Position numbers and translations under genes: made by a program. 64,000 nt of DNA from Chitinophaga pinensis (GTDB lineage: Bacteria > Bacteroidota > Bacteroidia > Chitinophagales > Chitinophagaceae): positions 1,364,001-1,428,000 of the forward strand of contig LR632930.1 of the NCBI GenBank assembly GCA_902167325.1, given 5' to 3'. Positions 17,575 to 26,096 of this stretch are shown here, one piece after another. Each line of letters starts with the position of its first letter. Position 1 is the stretch's first letter. Under the pieces are notes generated by a model. That model was given only the letters and a program-made list of their open reading frames with translations. It was not told where the DNA came from and did no database searches.

Positions 17575-18705
17575 CTAAACGCGTACATATATCTTTTTCC
17601 TATCCATCCACCATCCCACGAGCCACAGCAGCAGCACATGGAAGAGTGCGAAGGCCAGAGAACCGGGATAATCTCCGAGTCCCGGCTGGAAAATATTGTT
17701 GTACATCCAGCTGTAAAGGCCTTCGTGGTTTTCGCCGAGCCGGAAGTACGAATAGGTATCTACCAGCACGCCCGACAGCACATAAATGAAGAGCGGGTTC
17801 TTCCCGAAAACTTCAAAGAAATAGGTGCCTTTCCCCTGCCAGCCTTTCATTTCGATCAGGTAGATCAGTACGGAAAGAACAAGCGTAGCCAGGCCTACGG
17901 TGTAGAGCACATAGGAACTGGTCCAGATCTTTTTATTGATAGGGAAAACGGTGCTCCATAATAAAGCCAGTGCAATGAGGAACGAACCTGCCAGCACCAG
18001 TTTAAGCAGCATTCCGCGTGCATGCCTGTTCTTTTGCACATAATCGCCTACCATAAAGCCAAACACCACGTTAGCTACTGCAGGCAAGGTGCTGAGAAGC
18101 CCTTCCGGCTCAAATGCCACCCCTTCACCATGGTACATGTGCGATTCTCCGAGGATGGCCATATCAATGGCCTGTCCGGCGTGCCCGGTCATACTATAAG
18201 GATCACTTCCTCCGAAGAACCACATTACTGCCCAATATCCCAATAGTAACAGGCAGGATGCTATAAATGCTCCTTTGGGCTTCAGATAGTGGATTAGCAG
18301 GGCTGCGATGCAATAGCAAAGTGCGATGCGTTGCAGTACCCCCAGGATCCGGAGATTGCTGAGGTCGATGAAATTGAAGTGCCCTTCTGCATCGTACCGT
18401 CCAAACGGATAGAGATTCAGGAAGAGACCGATAAAGAAGATCAGGACCGTCCGTTTGAAGATCTTCCCCAGCACCTGCGCGTTGCTCAGGGTGTTGAATT
18501 TCTTCATGGCAAAGCTCATGGCATTGCCTACGGCGAACAGGAAAAACGGAAACACCAGATCGGTAGGCGTACAACCGTCCCATTTGGCGTGATTAAGCGG
18601 CGCATATACGTACTTCCAGCTGCCCGGAGTGTTTACCAGGATCATGCAGGCAACGGTTAGCCCACGAAACACATCGAGGGAGAGAAAGCGTTGATTTTGG
18701 TTCAT
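17575..18705 (-). CDS. HGSNAT-like (DUF5009-type) membrane acyltransferase
   Basis: Polytopic inner-membrane protein of 376 residues with roughly ten hydrophobic segments. The N-terminus SLDVFRGLTVACMILVNTPG and the segment WDGCTPTDLVFPFFLFAVG are hallmarks of the heparan-alpha-glucosaminide N-acetyltransferase-like family (NagX-type). By analogy it may transfer acetyl groups across the membrane to an amino sugar, but this is inference. ATG 18705 is preferred to a GTG two codons upstream. Monocistronic by its terminator. Confidence 0.82.
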   Translation of the reverse strand: MNQNQRFLSLDVFRGLTVACMILVNTPGSWKYVYAPLNHAKWDGCTPTDLVFPFFLFAVGNAMSFAMKKFNTLSNAQVLGKIFKRTVLIFFIGLFLNLYPFGRYDAEGHFNFIDLSNLRILGVLQRIALCYCIAALLIHYLKPKGAFIASCLLLLGYWAVMWFFGGSDPYSMTGHAGQAIDMAILGESHMYHGEGVAFEPEGLLSTLPAVANVVFGFMVGDYVQKNRHARGMLLKLVLAGSFLIALALLWSTVFPINKKIWTSSYVLYTVGLATLVLSVLIYLIEMKGWQGKGTYFFEVFGKNPLFIYVLSGVLVDTYSYFRLGENHEGLYSWMYNNIFQPGLGDYPGSLAFALFHVLLLWLVGWWMDRKKIYVRV

Positions 18706-18714
18706 TGGCACGGG

Positions 18715-18762
18715 TTTATTCGCTAAAGCTAATAGAAAAAGCGAATAAATGGTAACGTTACC
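18715..18762. other. Two inverted repeats between the ABC-F and acyltransferase-like genes
   Basis: TTTATTCGC (18715-18723) pairs with GCGAATAAA (18741-18749), 9 bp with a 17-nt spacer, and GGTAACGTTACC (18751-18762) is a perfect 12-bp palindrome. They lie after the ABC-F stop and just before the next minus-strand start; without a clear T tail they could be a weak terminator or an operator. Confidence 0.45.
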
Positions 18763-18769
18763 GGAACTC

Positions 18770-20671
18770 TTATTCCGCCATTTCGCTTAGTTCCAGCCAG
18801 CGCATACCTTTCTCATCGAGCAGCTGGATCACCTCTCCTGCACGGCGCGCGGCATTCTGAAGCTGGTCGTATGGCAACGATCCTGCTGCCATTTGATCGT
18901 CGAGTGTTTTCTTCTCCTGTTCCAATACGGCAATTTCTTTTTCAAGCAACTCCAGTTCACGCTTTTCCTTGAACGACATTTTCTTTTTCTGCTCAGTTGG
19001 CAGGACGGGCTGGGCGGGTGCAGCCACTTCCACGGGCTTCAATGGTTCTGATGCCTTCACCTTTTCCTGATCTTTTTCCCATTCGCGGTACTGGGAATAG
19101 TTGCCGGGGAAATCCCTCACCTCACCATCGCCTTCGAAAACGAACAGGTGATCCACCAGTTTGTCCATGAAGTAACGGTCGTGACTCACGATGATGATGC
19201 AGCCCTGGTAGTTCATGAGGAAATCTTCAAGGATGCTGAGTGTGGGCAGGTCGAGGTCGTTGGTCGGCTCATCGAGTACGAGGAAGTTGGGGTTACGGAA
19301 GAGGATGGAAAGCAGGTGCAACCTTCTTTTTTCTCCGCCGCTCAACTTGGAAATATAGGTGTATTGTTTTTCGGGTGGGAATAGAAACAGCTGTAGGAAT
19401 TGTGCGGCTGACACTTTAGTGCCATCTGCCAGTGGGAAGTTTTCAGCGATATTCTTCACGAATTCGATAACACGCATATCTTCCTTCACGATAAGCCCCT
19501 GTTGGGAATAGTTACCGAAAACAACAGTATCGCCAACATTGATCTTACCGGAATCGGGCTGTTCGGAGCCAAGGAGCATATGCAGGAAAGTAGATTTACC
19601 GACACCGTTTTTGCCGACCACGCCAATCCGTTCGCCTTTTTTAAAGGTGTAATCGAATCCACGGAGGATCTGTAGGTTGCCGTAAGCTTTATATACTTTC
19701 TTGAGTTCCAATATTTTACCTCCGAGCCGGGTCATTTTGACGTTGAGTTCGAGCTGGGCCTGTTCGAGGCGTTTGGCGGCTTTTTCCTTTACATCGTAGA
19801 AAGCATCCTGCCTGGATTTGGATTTGGTAGTGCGGGCCTTGGGCTGTTTGCGCATCCATTCCAGCTCTTTACGGTAAAGGTTGCGGGCCTTTTCGGTGCT
19901 GGATCTGTCAGATTCCTCACGGGCGGCTTTCTTCTCGAGGTAGTTTTCGTAATTGCCCTTATATATGTAGAGTTCGCTATTGTCGATCTCCATGATCTCG
20001 TTGCAGACGGAATCGAGGAAATAACGGTCGTGGGTAACGAGGAGGAGGGTTACATTTTCCTGGTCGAGGTAATGTTCCAGCCATTCGATCATGGATACGT
20101 CGAGGTGGTTGGTAGGCTCATCGAGGATGAGGAGGGTGTGTTTATGCTCGAAACCGATATCGATAAGCACTTTGGCAAGGGCTACACGTTTCTGCTGGCC
20201 ACCGGAAAGTTTGTCTACCCGCTGATCAAGATGGTGGATATTAAGTTTACCGAGTATCTGTTTGACTTTGGCGTCGAAGTGCCAGGCGTTTAGCTCGTCC
20301 ATTTTTTCGATTGCGGCGGAGAGAGCGTATGCGTCCGGCTCAGGGCCGTCTTCGTCTGTAAGGGCTTCGTATTCCTTGATGGCGTTGAGGATGGGGTGAT
20401 CGTGGTCGAAGATATTTTCCAGAACAGTTTCACCCGGCTCGTGTTTGGAAGACTGCTCAAGCATTACTACTGTGACATCTTTATGGATCCAGACTTTACC
20501 GGAATCGGGGTGTTCGGTGCCGGTGAGGATTTTAAGGAGGGTAGATTTACCGGTGCCGTTAAGGGCCACGAGCGCGATTTTGTCGCCTTCTTCAATATGA
20601 AAAGAGATATTTTCGAAAAGGGGTTTTTCGCCATATGATTTGGTGAGCCCTTCTACTGTTACGTAATGCAT
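18770..20671 (-). CDS. ABC-F family ATPase (Uup-like)
   Basis: Soluble protein with two ABC ATPase domains and no membrane part, 633 residues. First P-loop ALNGTGKST (about 37-45), signature LSGGQQKRVALA; second P-loop GKNGVGKST, signature LSGGEKRRLHLL; Walker B LILDEPTNHLD and LVLDEPTNDLD. A charged inter-domain linker and a C-terminal coiled coil (ELLEKEIAVLEQEKKTLDDQ) make it closest to Uup-type ribosome-associated ABC-F proteins. Likely acts on translating ribosomes; resistance function is not indicated. Confidence 0.92.
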   Translation of the reverse strand: MHYVTVEGLTKSYGEKPLFENISFHIEEGDKIALVALNGTGKSTLLKILTGTEHPDSGKVWIHKDVTVVMLEQSSKHEPGETVLENIFDHDHPILNAIKEYEALTDEDGPEPDAYALSAAIEKMDELNAWHFDAKVKQILGKLNIHHLDQRVDKLSGGQQKRVALAKVLIDIGFEHKHTLLILDEPTNHLDVSMIEWLEHYLDQENVTLLLVTHDRYFLDSVCNEIMEIDNSELYIYKGNYENYLEKKAAREESDRSSTEKARNLYRKELEWMRKQPKARTTKSKSRQDAFYDVKEKAAKRLEQAQLELNVKMTRLGGKILELKKVYKAYGNLQILRGFDYTFKKGERIGVVGKNGVGKSTFLHMLLGSEQPDSGKINVGDTVVFGNYSQQGLIVKEDMRVIEFVKNIAENFPLADGTKVSAAQFLQLFLFPPEKQYTYISKLSGGEKRRLHLLSILFRNPNFLVLDEPTNDLDLPTLSILEDFLMNYQGCIIIVSHDRYFMDKLVDHLFVFEGDGEVRDFPGNYSQYREWEKDQEKVKASEPLKPVEVAAPAQPVLPTEQKKKMSFKEKRELELLEKEIAVLEQEKKTLDDQMAAGSLPYDQLQNAARRAGEVIQLLDEKGMRWLELSEMAE

Positions 20672-20964
20672 GGCGCGAAGTTAATCCCTTTTCATAAAAT
20701 TGGTTTTTTCAATATTTTTTTCGTATATTCATAAAGGGAATAATAGATGGGATTTTTTACGGTGAGAACCTTATTACAGCCTTCCAGCAACACTTTAAGA
20801 ATCAACCTCCGCAACGCTGTTTCGTATATGCATTTGTGAAAATGATATAAACCTGGGAGATACGGGAAGCATATTCCTCATCCATCGCTTGCCCCAGATA
20901 CGGCCTTTTTCCATTTTTTTGTGGTATCTTTTGTTTGTCTCCCCTGGTTGAAGGAGAATAAGAA

Positions 20965-20992
20965 ATCCTGCCTGCATGGGCGGGATTTTTTT
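20965..20992 (+). terminator. Plus-strand terminator with no obvious upstream gene
   Basis: Stem ATCCTGCC / GGCGGGAT (8 bp with one G-T pair) around a 6-nt loop, then seven T. Nothing coding on the + strand precedes it for kilobases, so it may end a short RNA. Confidence 0.6.
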
Positions 20993-21011
20993 GTTGGGGG
21001 ATATCAGCAGT

Positions 21012-21036
21012 AAAAAAGCCTCCCTATGGGGAGGCT
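21012..21036 (-). terminator. Terminator of the 32-residue membrane microprotein gene
   Basis: Stem AGCCTCCC (21017-21024) / GGGAGGCT (21029-21036), loop 4 nt, followed on the minus strand by TTTTTT. It lies 46 bp downstream of the small ORF at 21082-21180. Confidence 0.85.
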
Positions 21037-21081
21037 CAATTGTTTTTGCTACAGAAAAATGGAATGGATAATAGGTAGGGA

Positions 21082-21180
21082 CTATCTGGCTTTTTCAACC
21101 TTTTTCATTACCCAGGCCAGTGAGAACAGGCCCAGGAAAACGATCCCTCCTGATAGGAAATGTAGGAACAGGCTAGTCAT
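21082..21180 (-). CDS. 32-residue single-span membrane microprotein
   Basis: ATG at 21180 to TAG at 21082. The peptide begins MTSLFLHFLSGGIVFLG and continues through LFSLAWVMKKVEKAR: one hydrophobic helix of about 20 residues followed by a basic tail, the classic inside-positive small membrane protein. A strong intrinsic terminator follows on the same strand, which supports a genuine short gene. I do not recognise the family; it resembles in design the small subunits that attach to oxidases or transporters (CydX, KdpF), but no such partner is nearby. Confidence 0.6.
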   Translation of the reverse strand: MTSLFLHFLSGGIVFLGLFSLAWVMKKVEKAR

Positions 21181-21318
21181 GACAATTAGATTAAAGTATT
21201 GTTCCTAAGTTAAGGGTTTTTGGCTTATAGGTGTTGCAACATTTTCGTGTTATTTTTTGAAGCAAAAGGAAAGCCCCACAACATGGCGAGGCTTTCGTAT
21301 AATTATAGTTATCAATGT

Positions 21319-22905
21319 TTAAAAATCGTAATAGAACTGGCGGAAGGTGCTGCGGAGGCCGAAGTTGAAGATGAACTCACGGTTGGTGCGCAGGTCGTTT
21401 TTCTCGTTACGCAGTGCTGCTGAGGCTTCCAGTCTAAGATTGTATTTGGGATTGAGCACGAAGGCAATAGTACCCTGGCCGTAGAAGAGTTTCGTTTTAA
21501 GGCCCTGGCCGAGTTTGATATTATAGTCGGTATTTCGTTTGTCGTATGATTTAAAAATATCCTGTCCTACGTTGCTTTCTGAAGTAGCATCGAGTCCATA
21601 AGTTGAATAATTGAGCTGGCCGCGGACGTACCAGCGTTTATATGTATACGATGCAATGCCGAGTATCTCGGTGAAATTGGCACCAAGGGGGTGTGCAAGC
21701 GATTGGCCATAGTGGGCGTAATTGGCGAGGGTATTTCGGAAAGAATACGTATAGGGTCGAACTATATTCAGTTCTCCCTGTACGTCCAGTTTTGAGACTT
21801 TGAACAGGTCGAAAGAACGGAAACCGAATTGGGTAGACCACTTATTGGCCCACCAGCCTTTCCCTCCAAAAAATTCTTTTAATTTGAATTCATCAAGCGC
21901 GAACTGAGTATAGAGTGTGGTTTTGGGTAATAACTTGTATTTCGCGTTCAGGCCAAGCAATGAATTGTCTGATGAGCCTACAGAATATTCGGAAGGCCGG
22001 AGGAAAATGATGGGGTTGACATAACTGAAATCGAAACTACGTTTATTTCCTGCAGTATCGACATCACCCCAGATGACTGCGTCAAACAAGCCAATAGTCA
22101 TTTTATTGGTGGCATTCCAGTCTAGGAAGTGAAAGACACCCCATTTTTTAGGATAACCGCGCCCTTCATAAGCTTGTCCATAAGTTTTCCCTTCGGTGTC
22201 CATGAATTGCGCCCACATTGAGGTGTATTGAAACTGCCCCAGATTACCGGTGATGCGGAGGTAGGGATAGCTGAACCCAATGTCTGACAGAATCATCGAA
22301 CGGTAACCTTCTCCATAGGAATTAGTACCGTAACCTAAGGTAAAATTTACATATTTGCTAGGGGTATAAGAAATCAAGGCATTCACATATGAAAAATCGT
22401 AAGCTTTTCCGATTTTATCGTTGTACTTAATCATTCCCTGACCGGGAATTACCCTTTTTCGGCTGACAAATGAATCGAGATAGACAGGGAATACGCCCTG
22501 ATTTTCATAAAAGGAGGTCTCGAAATAGAATTTCTTTCCGATGTTCCCCTGAACTCTGCCACCGCGGGTGTTCAACCATAGAGTTTTCCCCTGATTACTT
22601 CGGCCGACTTGCCAATCGGGAAGAAAGTCGACGAAAACGTTGAAGTCGGGTTCTCGGAATTCGAAGAGGTGTTCTTTGAATAATTTGCGGTGGAACCAGC
22701 TTCTCCGTGTATTATCGTTACGTGTATTTAAAGAAGAAGTGTCTTCGTGAAGAATCACTTTCAACGCGGTATGATGGTTTAATGAATCGAGGTAAAGCTC
22801 ACGGATGTTGAGTGCATGATATGGCGCGATGACCGGAGCTTTTTCCTGCGCGAATGTTGGGGCGGTTAGCAGCAGCGTGGCTGCGACCTTCAGGAATTTC
22901 TTCAT
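21319..22905 (-). CDS. Wzi / RemB-like outer-membrane protein
   Basis: 528 residues from ATG 22905, which gives a clean signal peptide (MKKFLKVAATLLLTAPTFAQ). The body alternates short beta strands rich in aromatic residues and ends with an aromatic (RQFYYDF), as outer-membrane barrels do. Segments such as LNTRGGRVQGNIGKKFYF and GYGTNSYGEGYRSMILSD fit the capsule-assembly Wzi family, to which Bacteroidota gliding protein RemB also belongs. Wzi holds capsule at the cell surface, which suits a position at the distal end of a polysaccharide locus; a motility role is the alternative. Confidence 0.82.
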   Translation of the reverse strand: MKKFLKVAATLLLTAPTFAQEKAPVIAPYHALNIRELYLDSLNHHTALKVILHEDTSSLNTRNDNTRRSWFHRKLFKEHLFEFREPDFNVFVDFLPDWQVGRSNQGKTLWLNTRGGRVQGNIGKKFYFETSFYENQGVFPVYLDSFVSRKRVIPGQGMIKYNDKIGKAYDFSYVNALISYTPSKYVNFTLGYGTNSYGEGYRSMILSDIGFSYPYLRITGNLGQFQYTSMWAQFMDTEGKTYGQAYEGRGYPKKWGVFHFLDWNATNKMTIGLFDAVIWGDVDTAGNKRSFDFSYVNPIIFLRPSEYSVGSSDNSLLGLNAKYKLLPKTTLYTQFALDEFKLKEFFGGKGWWANKWSTQFGFRSFDLFKVSKLDVQGELNIVRPYTYSFRNTLANYAHYGQSLAHPLGANFTEILGIASYTYKRWYVRGQLNYSTYGLDATSESNVGQDIFKSYDKRNTDYNIKLGQGLKTKLFYGQGTIAFVLNPKYNLRLEASAALRNEKNDLRTNREFIFNFGLRSTFRQFYYDF

Positions 22906-22959
22906 TTCCGTTGGTTTGGATTCTCGAAAGGCAAAAACTATGCCTTTCATTTGCCGGAA

Positions 22960-22967
22960 CAAATATA
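22960..22967 (-). promoter_or_regulatory. Possible -7 element for the Wzi/RemB-like gene
   Basis: Minus-strand TATATTTG is an exact TAnnTTTG 54 bp upstream of the start at 22905. No clear -33 TTG is found at the right distance, so this is a weak call in an AT-rich tract. Confidence 0.35.
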
Positions 22968-23009
22968 TATATAATTTAACAGGAGTATGATTCTGCGTGG
23001 TGGAATGGG

Positions 23010-24716
23010 CTACAATTTGGAGAGAATCGTATTTCGCACATCATCTGCAGCGGCAGGATCTGTGGAGTTGTTGAGTACTTTCAATGCGAGTGCTCTGGCT
23101 GCATTCACTCCATACTTTTGACCATATCGGGTCAAAAGAAAATAATCTTCCATTCCTACTTTGAATGATTCCCATCGCCGACTATTGTAAATATTATTAT
23201 CCCTGATATAAATAGAATTGTAGTCACCATATCTTCCGTCAAAGTCATTCCACTCCGTCCCATCGGTGTTTTTATCCCCTTTTGCATTATCTGCGTAATT
23301 CCACCAGCCTATGCCGCCGTAACCTTTGTAATAGGCTTCCCATGGCATGAGACGGTAAGAACTGTAAGTGTTTTGCCATTTACGTTTGGCATCGTAAATC
23401 CAGATTTTCGACATGTCTTTGTCGAAATATTTATTACCCATCAAATCAGGACTGTAAATCTGGATAACGTCTAGCCGAGGAAGAAGATCGGATACAGACT
23501 GGTTTTTTACAACGGTCGCATAGAGTTTTGCATCAGGTTTCGCTTTACGTATCCAGGTAATGAAATCGCGCAGATAAGGCAGTTCTTCGATAGTGGCCTC
23601 ATCCGTCAGATACAGATAAATGTTTTTCTGAGCGGGATTTATCCCCTGTGCCTTGAACTCCGACAAAACATAGTCGTACCACTGCAGGAAAGACTGTTGC
23701 CAGGAAGGAGTCAGAAAATCCTTTTGCTTGTGTTGCTTTCGTATATCAAGGATCATCAGGATATTCCTGTAAGGTTTGCAATACTGCAAGTAGGGTTTGA
23801 ATTGCAGGTTGGCCTGCAGGTTTCCTACAGCCGGGAGGTACGCGACTGGAATAACAATTGAATTGATATAATGGTCAGTTAGATTACGGGTGGCCGCTGT
23901 TTCGCGATTTTTCAACATCGGGTTAAAGTAATAAGCCCAGTTGATGGTATTCAATGTGATCGCGCTTTTTTGCAGCATAATATTAGCATTGTTGATCACT
24001 AATGGCAAAGCAACTTGTCCTTTTCCAGAGTTGATCACGACCTGGAGGCGTTCTGTTCCTGCCTTAACCCCGATCTGGGAGATCATGAAAACACGGGTTT
24101 CTCCTGGCTGAAGCGTTATCCCAGCTGTTATGGGAATAAGCGCATCCGGCTGATTCAGGTAGTTACGGGCCAGGACAAACTCCGCATCAAACAGTTGCAA
24201 CTTGGAGCGGGTAGCCTTTTGGTTAAACGATATGTTAAAAGTTTGTGCTGTATTGTCAAGATTACAGATCCAGAACGCTCCATATTGCTGTGCCTGCAGA
24301 AAACTATTGATCTGGATCGTTCCCTTAGCAGGAAAGATATTCGAAGGATTGATGAGGTCCGACTGAAAATTTGCCCAGGGATTAATTGGTTGGGCGCAAA
24401 AACGTGAAGTAGGAAGCCCACCCAGTTTGGAGATAAGCAAGGCCTTATAAGCTTCTCGCGTATCTCGGATCTGTGTTTGATATTCTGCCTGGTCCCAACG
24501 GATGTTACCTGCAACCTTAGCCGAGGCTCCCGACGATCGGGATTGGTTATTTCCCTGGGACAAGGTGTTCAGCAAGCGTTGGCGATTCTCGATATCGTTC
24601 TTGTATACATCTTCCTGACGGATATTTTGAGAATTTATCTGGCTATGGACTGTTTTTGTGCCAATCCCTAAAAGACATAGAGCCAAAAGTAGGAGTGGAA
24701 TTTTTAATATATTCAT
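23010..24716 (-). CDS. Secreted DUF4091-type protein, possible glycoside hydrolase
   Basis: 568 residues with a signal peptide ending near TVHSQ (about residue 26). The middle looks like a TIM-barrel hydrolase: NILMILDI, NIYLYLTDEATIEE (acidic residues at a strand end), KLYATVV, DVIQIYSPDL, then GIGWWNYADN. The C-terminal SRRWESFKVGMEDYFLL is the signature seen in DUF4091 proteins. It lies between the Wzi-like gene and the polysaccharide genes on the same strand, so it may trim or process the exported glycan. Activity is inferred, not shown. Confidence 0.7.
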   Translation of the reverse strand: MNILKIPLLLLALCLLGIGTKTVHSQINSQNIRQEDVYKNDIENRQRLLNTLSQGNNQSRSSGASAKVAGNIRWDQAEYQTQIRDTREAYKALLISKLGGLPTSRFCAQPINPWANFQSDLINPSNIFPAKGTIQINSFLQAQQYGAFWICNLDNTAQTFNISFNQKATRSKLQLFDAEFVLARNYLNQPDALIPITAGITLQPGETRVFMISQIGVKAGTERLQVVINSGKGQVALPLVINNANIMLQKSAITLNTINWAYYFNPMLKNRETAATRNLTDHYINSIVIPVAYLPAVGNLQANLQFKPYLQYCKPYRNILMILDIRKQHKQKDFLTPSWQQSFLQWYDYVLSEFKAQGINPAQKNIYLYLTDEATIEELPYLRDFITWIRKAKPDAKLYATVVKNQSVSDLLPRLDVIQIYSPDLMGNKYFDKDMSKIWIYDAKRKWQNTYSSYRLMPWEAYYKGYGGIGWWNYADNAKGDKNTDGTEWNDFDGRYGDYNSIYIRDNNIYNSRRWESFKVGMEDYFLLTRYGQKYGVNAARALALKVLNNSTDPAAADDVRNTILSKL

Positions 24717-24784
24717 TTTATATGTGTATTTGCATGATTTCCGCTATTAACGGGATACGAGGCCATCCGGTCATTAATGAACAT

Positions 24785-24820
24785 ATGGCAGGCATGTCTG
24801 GTTCAACATGTGCCTGCCAT
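24785..24820. other. Long inverted repeat between the 4,6-dehydratase and DUF4091 genes
   Basis: ATGGCAGGCA (24785-24794) pairs perfectly with TGCCTGCCAT (24811-24820). It is followed by AATTTT on the + strand and not by a T run on the minus strand, so it may attenuate or protect the mRNA end more than terminate. A second small hairpin TGCCA/TGGCA lies at 24837-24853. Confidence 0.5.
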
Positions 24821-24860
24821 AATTTTACAAAAATGCTGCCATTCTGGGTGGCATTGTCTG

Positions 24861-26072
24861 TTACATTCGTTGATCGAGTCCTTTGCCTGTTTCTATATGA
24901 TCGAAAGTAGGAATGATGGACTTTAATTCGGAAATGATTTGCTCTTTACGAATACCCTTTTGTTTGAAGAGTCCTTCGATCGCTGTAATGATGCGGAGCA
25001 TTTCTTCCCTTGGGTATCTTTCTGCGTCTTTAATTACGCCAAGCTGGCGAAACGCCTGGAGATTAAGTTGCTCGCCCGGAATGTAAAATTCTTCGTAGGA
25101 TTTTTCCCCCGAAGTATCAGAATCGAAGAGGTAAAGGGGATAAGTTGTGCTATCATGGAGTAATGCTTTTGCTTTTTGCCGGGCTTCCGCTTCGGTAGAA
25201 CAAATGTCGGGTGTAAAACCCAGCGCCTGGAGGTAAGCGATGGCAATGTCGGAGAACGGCTTCATCTGTTCCTCTGCTAATTTGGGAAAGAAGATATCTC
25301 CTGTTTCACCCATCATGCATGCGAGTAGGCATAATTCCCCTGCTTCCTGAGGTGAAACGAAATATCTTTTAACATCCTGAGGACTGGCGAGCGGCTGTTT
25401 TTTAATCATGCGCTGCGTGAATCCATAGGGAAGGCTACCGTTAGAGAACGCGACATTGGCGAAGCGAGCGGTGGTGATTTTTATCGAGTCGGCATATGAC
25501 AGGATAAGGTATTCCATCATTTTTTTGCTTGCCCCCATAACGTTTACAGGGTTGGCGGCTTTATCAGTGGATACGCAAAAGAAATGCGCCGGCTTGTACT
25601 GAACGAGGAGGTCCAACAGCGCTTTTGCTTTGAGTACGTTGTTTTGCAACATGGCTTCGATGGAATACGGGTCTTTTTCACTCCGAACATGTTTATGCGC
25701 AGCGAAATTGGCCACCACATCAAATGGACCTTCGTTGATGAGAATCTTTTCGAAAATTGGGTTGCTGAAATCGATGGGATAGGTGTTGATCTCGAAATCG
25801 GCCGGTAACTCGAAAGAGCTGCGGATATCACGAACCAGTTCCGTAAGTCCATTCTCATCAATATCGATAACATACACCTTACGGGGAGAGAAACGAAGTG
25901 CAGCCCTAATAAAGGATGAACCGATTGATCCTGCGCCGCCGATAACGAGCATAGATTTGCCGTTGAGTTTAGAGTTTAATTCCGGAGTATTCTGGTCCAG
26001 ATCTTCCAGGAACAGACTGACGCTCCGTCTGGTTACTGCTTCGTCAATAAATTTATATAGTTCAAAATGCAT
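24861..26072 (-). CDS. PglF/CapD-like NDP-sugar 4,6-dehydratase (soluble)
   Basis: 403 residues of the polysaccharide-biosynthesis SDR family, without the N-terminal membrane helices of PglF/CapD. NAD motif VIGGAGSIGSSFIRAAL near residue 43; catalytic region CVSTDKAANPVNVMGASKK with Thr-Asp-Lys and Met replacing the usual Tyr, as in retaining UDP-GlcNAc 4,6-dehydratases. It is the last gene of the locus, 24 bp after the WbuB-like gene. The nonulosonate operon upstream lacks its own dehydratase next to legC, so this is the best candidate for the LegB step (inference). A separate 4,6-dehydratase/5-epimerase (30113) serves FucNAc. Confidence 0.8.
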   Translation of the reverse strand: MHFELYKFIDEAVTRRSVSLFLEDLDQNTPELNSKLNGKSMLVIGGAGSIGSSFIRAALRFSPRKVYVIDIDENGLTELVRDIRSSFELPADFEINTYPIDFSNPIFEKILINEGPFDVVANFAAHKHVRSEKDPYSIEAMLQNNVLKAKALLDLLVQYKPAHFFCVSTDKAANPVNVMGASKKMMEYLILSYADSIKITTARFANVAFSNGSLPYGFTQRMIKKQPLASPQDVKRYFVSPQEAGELCLLACMMGETGDIFFPKLAEEQMKPFSDIAIAYLQALGFTPDICSTEAEARQKAKALLHDSTTYPLYLFDSDTSGEKSYEEFYIPGEQLNLQAFRQLGVIKDAERYPREEMLRIITAIEGLFKQKGIRKEQIISELKSIIPTFDHIETGKGLDQRM

Positions 26073-26096
26073 GTAGCGAATGTTTTTGGGTGGTTA

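Larger units (their letters stand above)
20672..21081. other. Intergenic region with two terminators
   Basis: AT-rich stretch between divergent features. Besides the terminators at 20965 and 21012 no convincing gene is seen. A short + strand RNA ending at 20992 is possible, but the -7-like sequence (TATCTTTTG near 20924) is imperfect. Confidence 0.4.
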
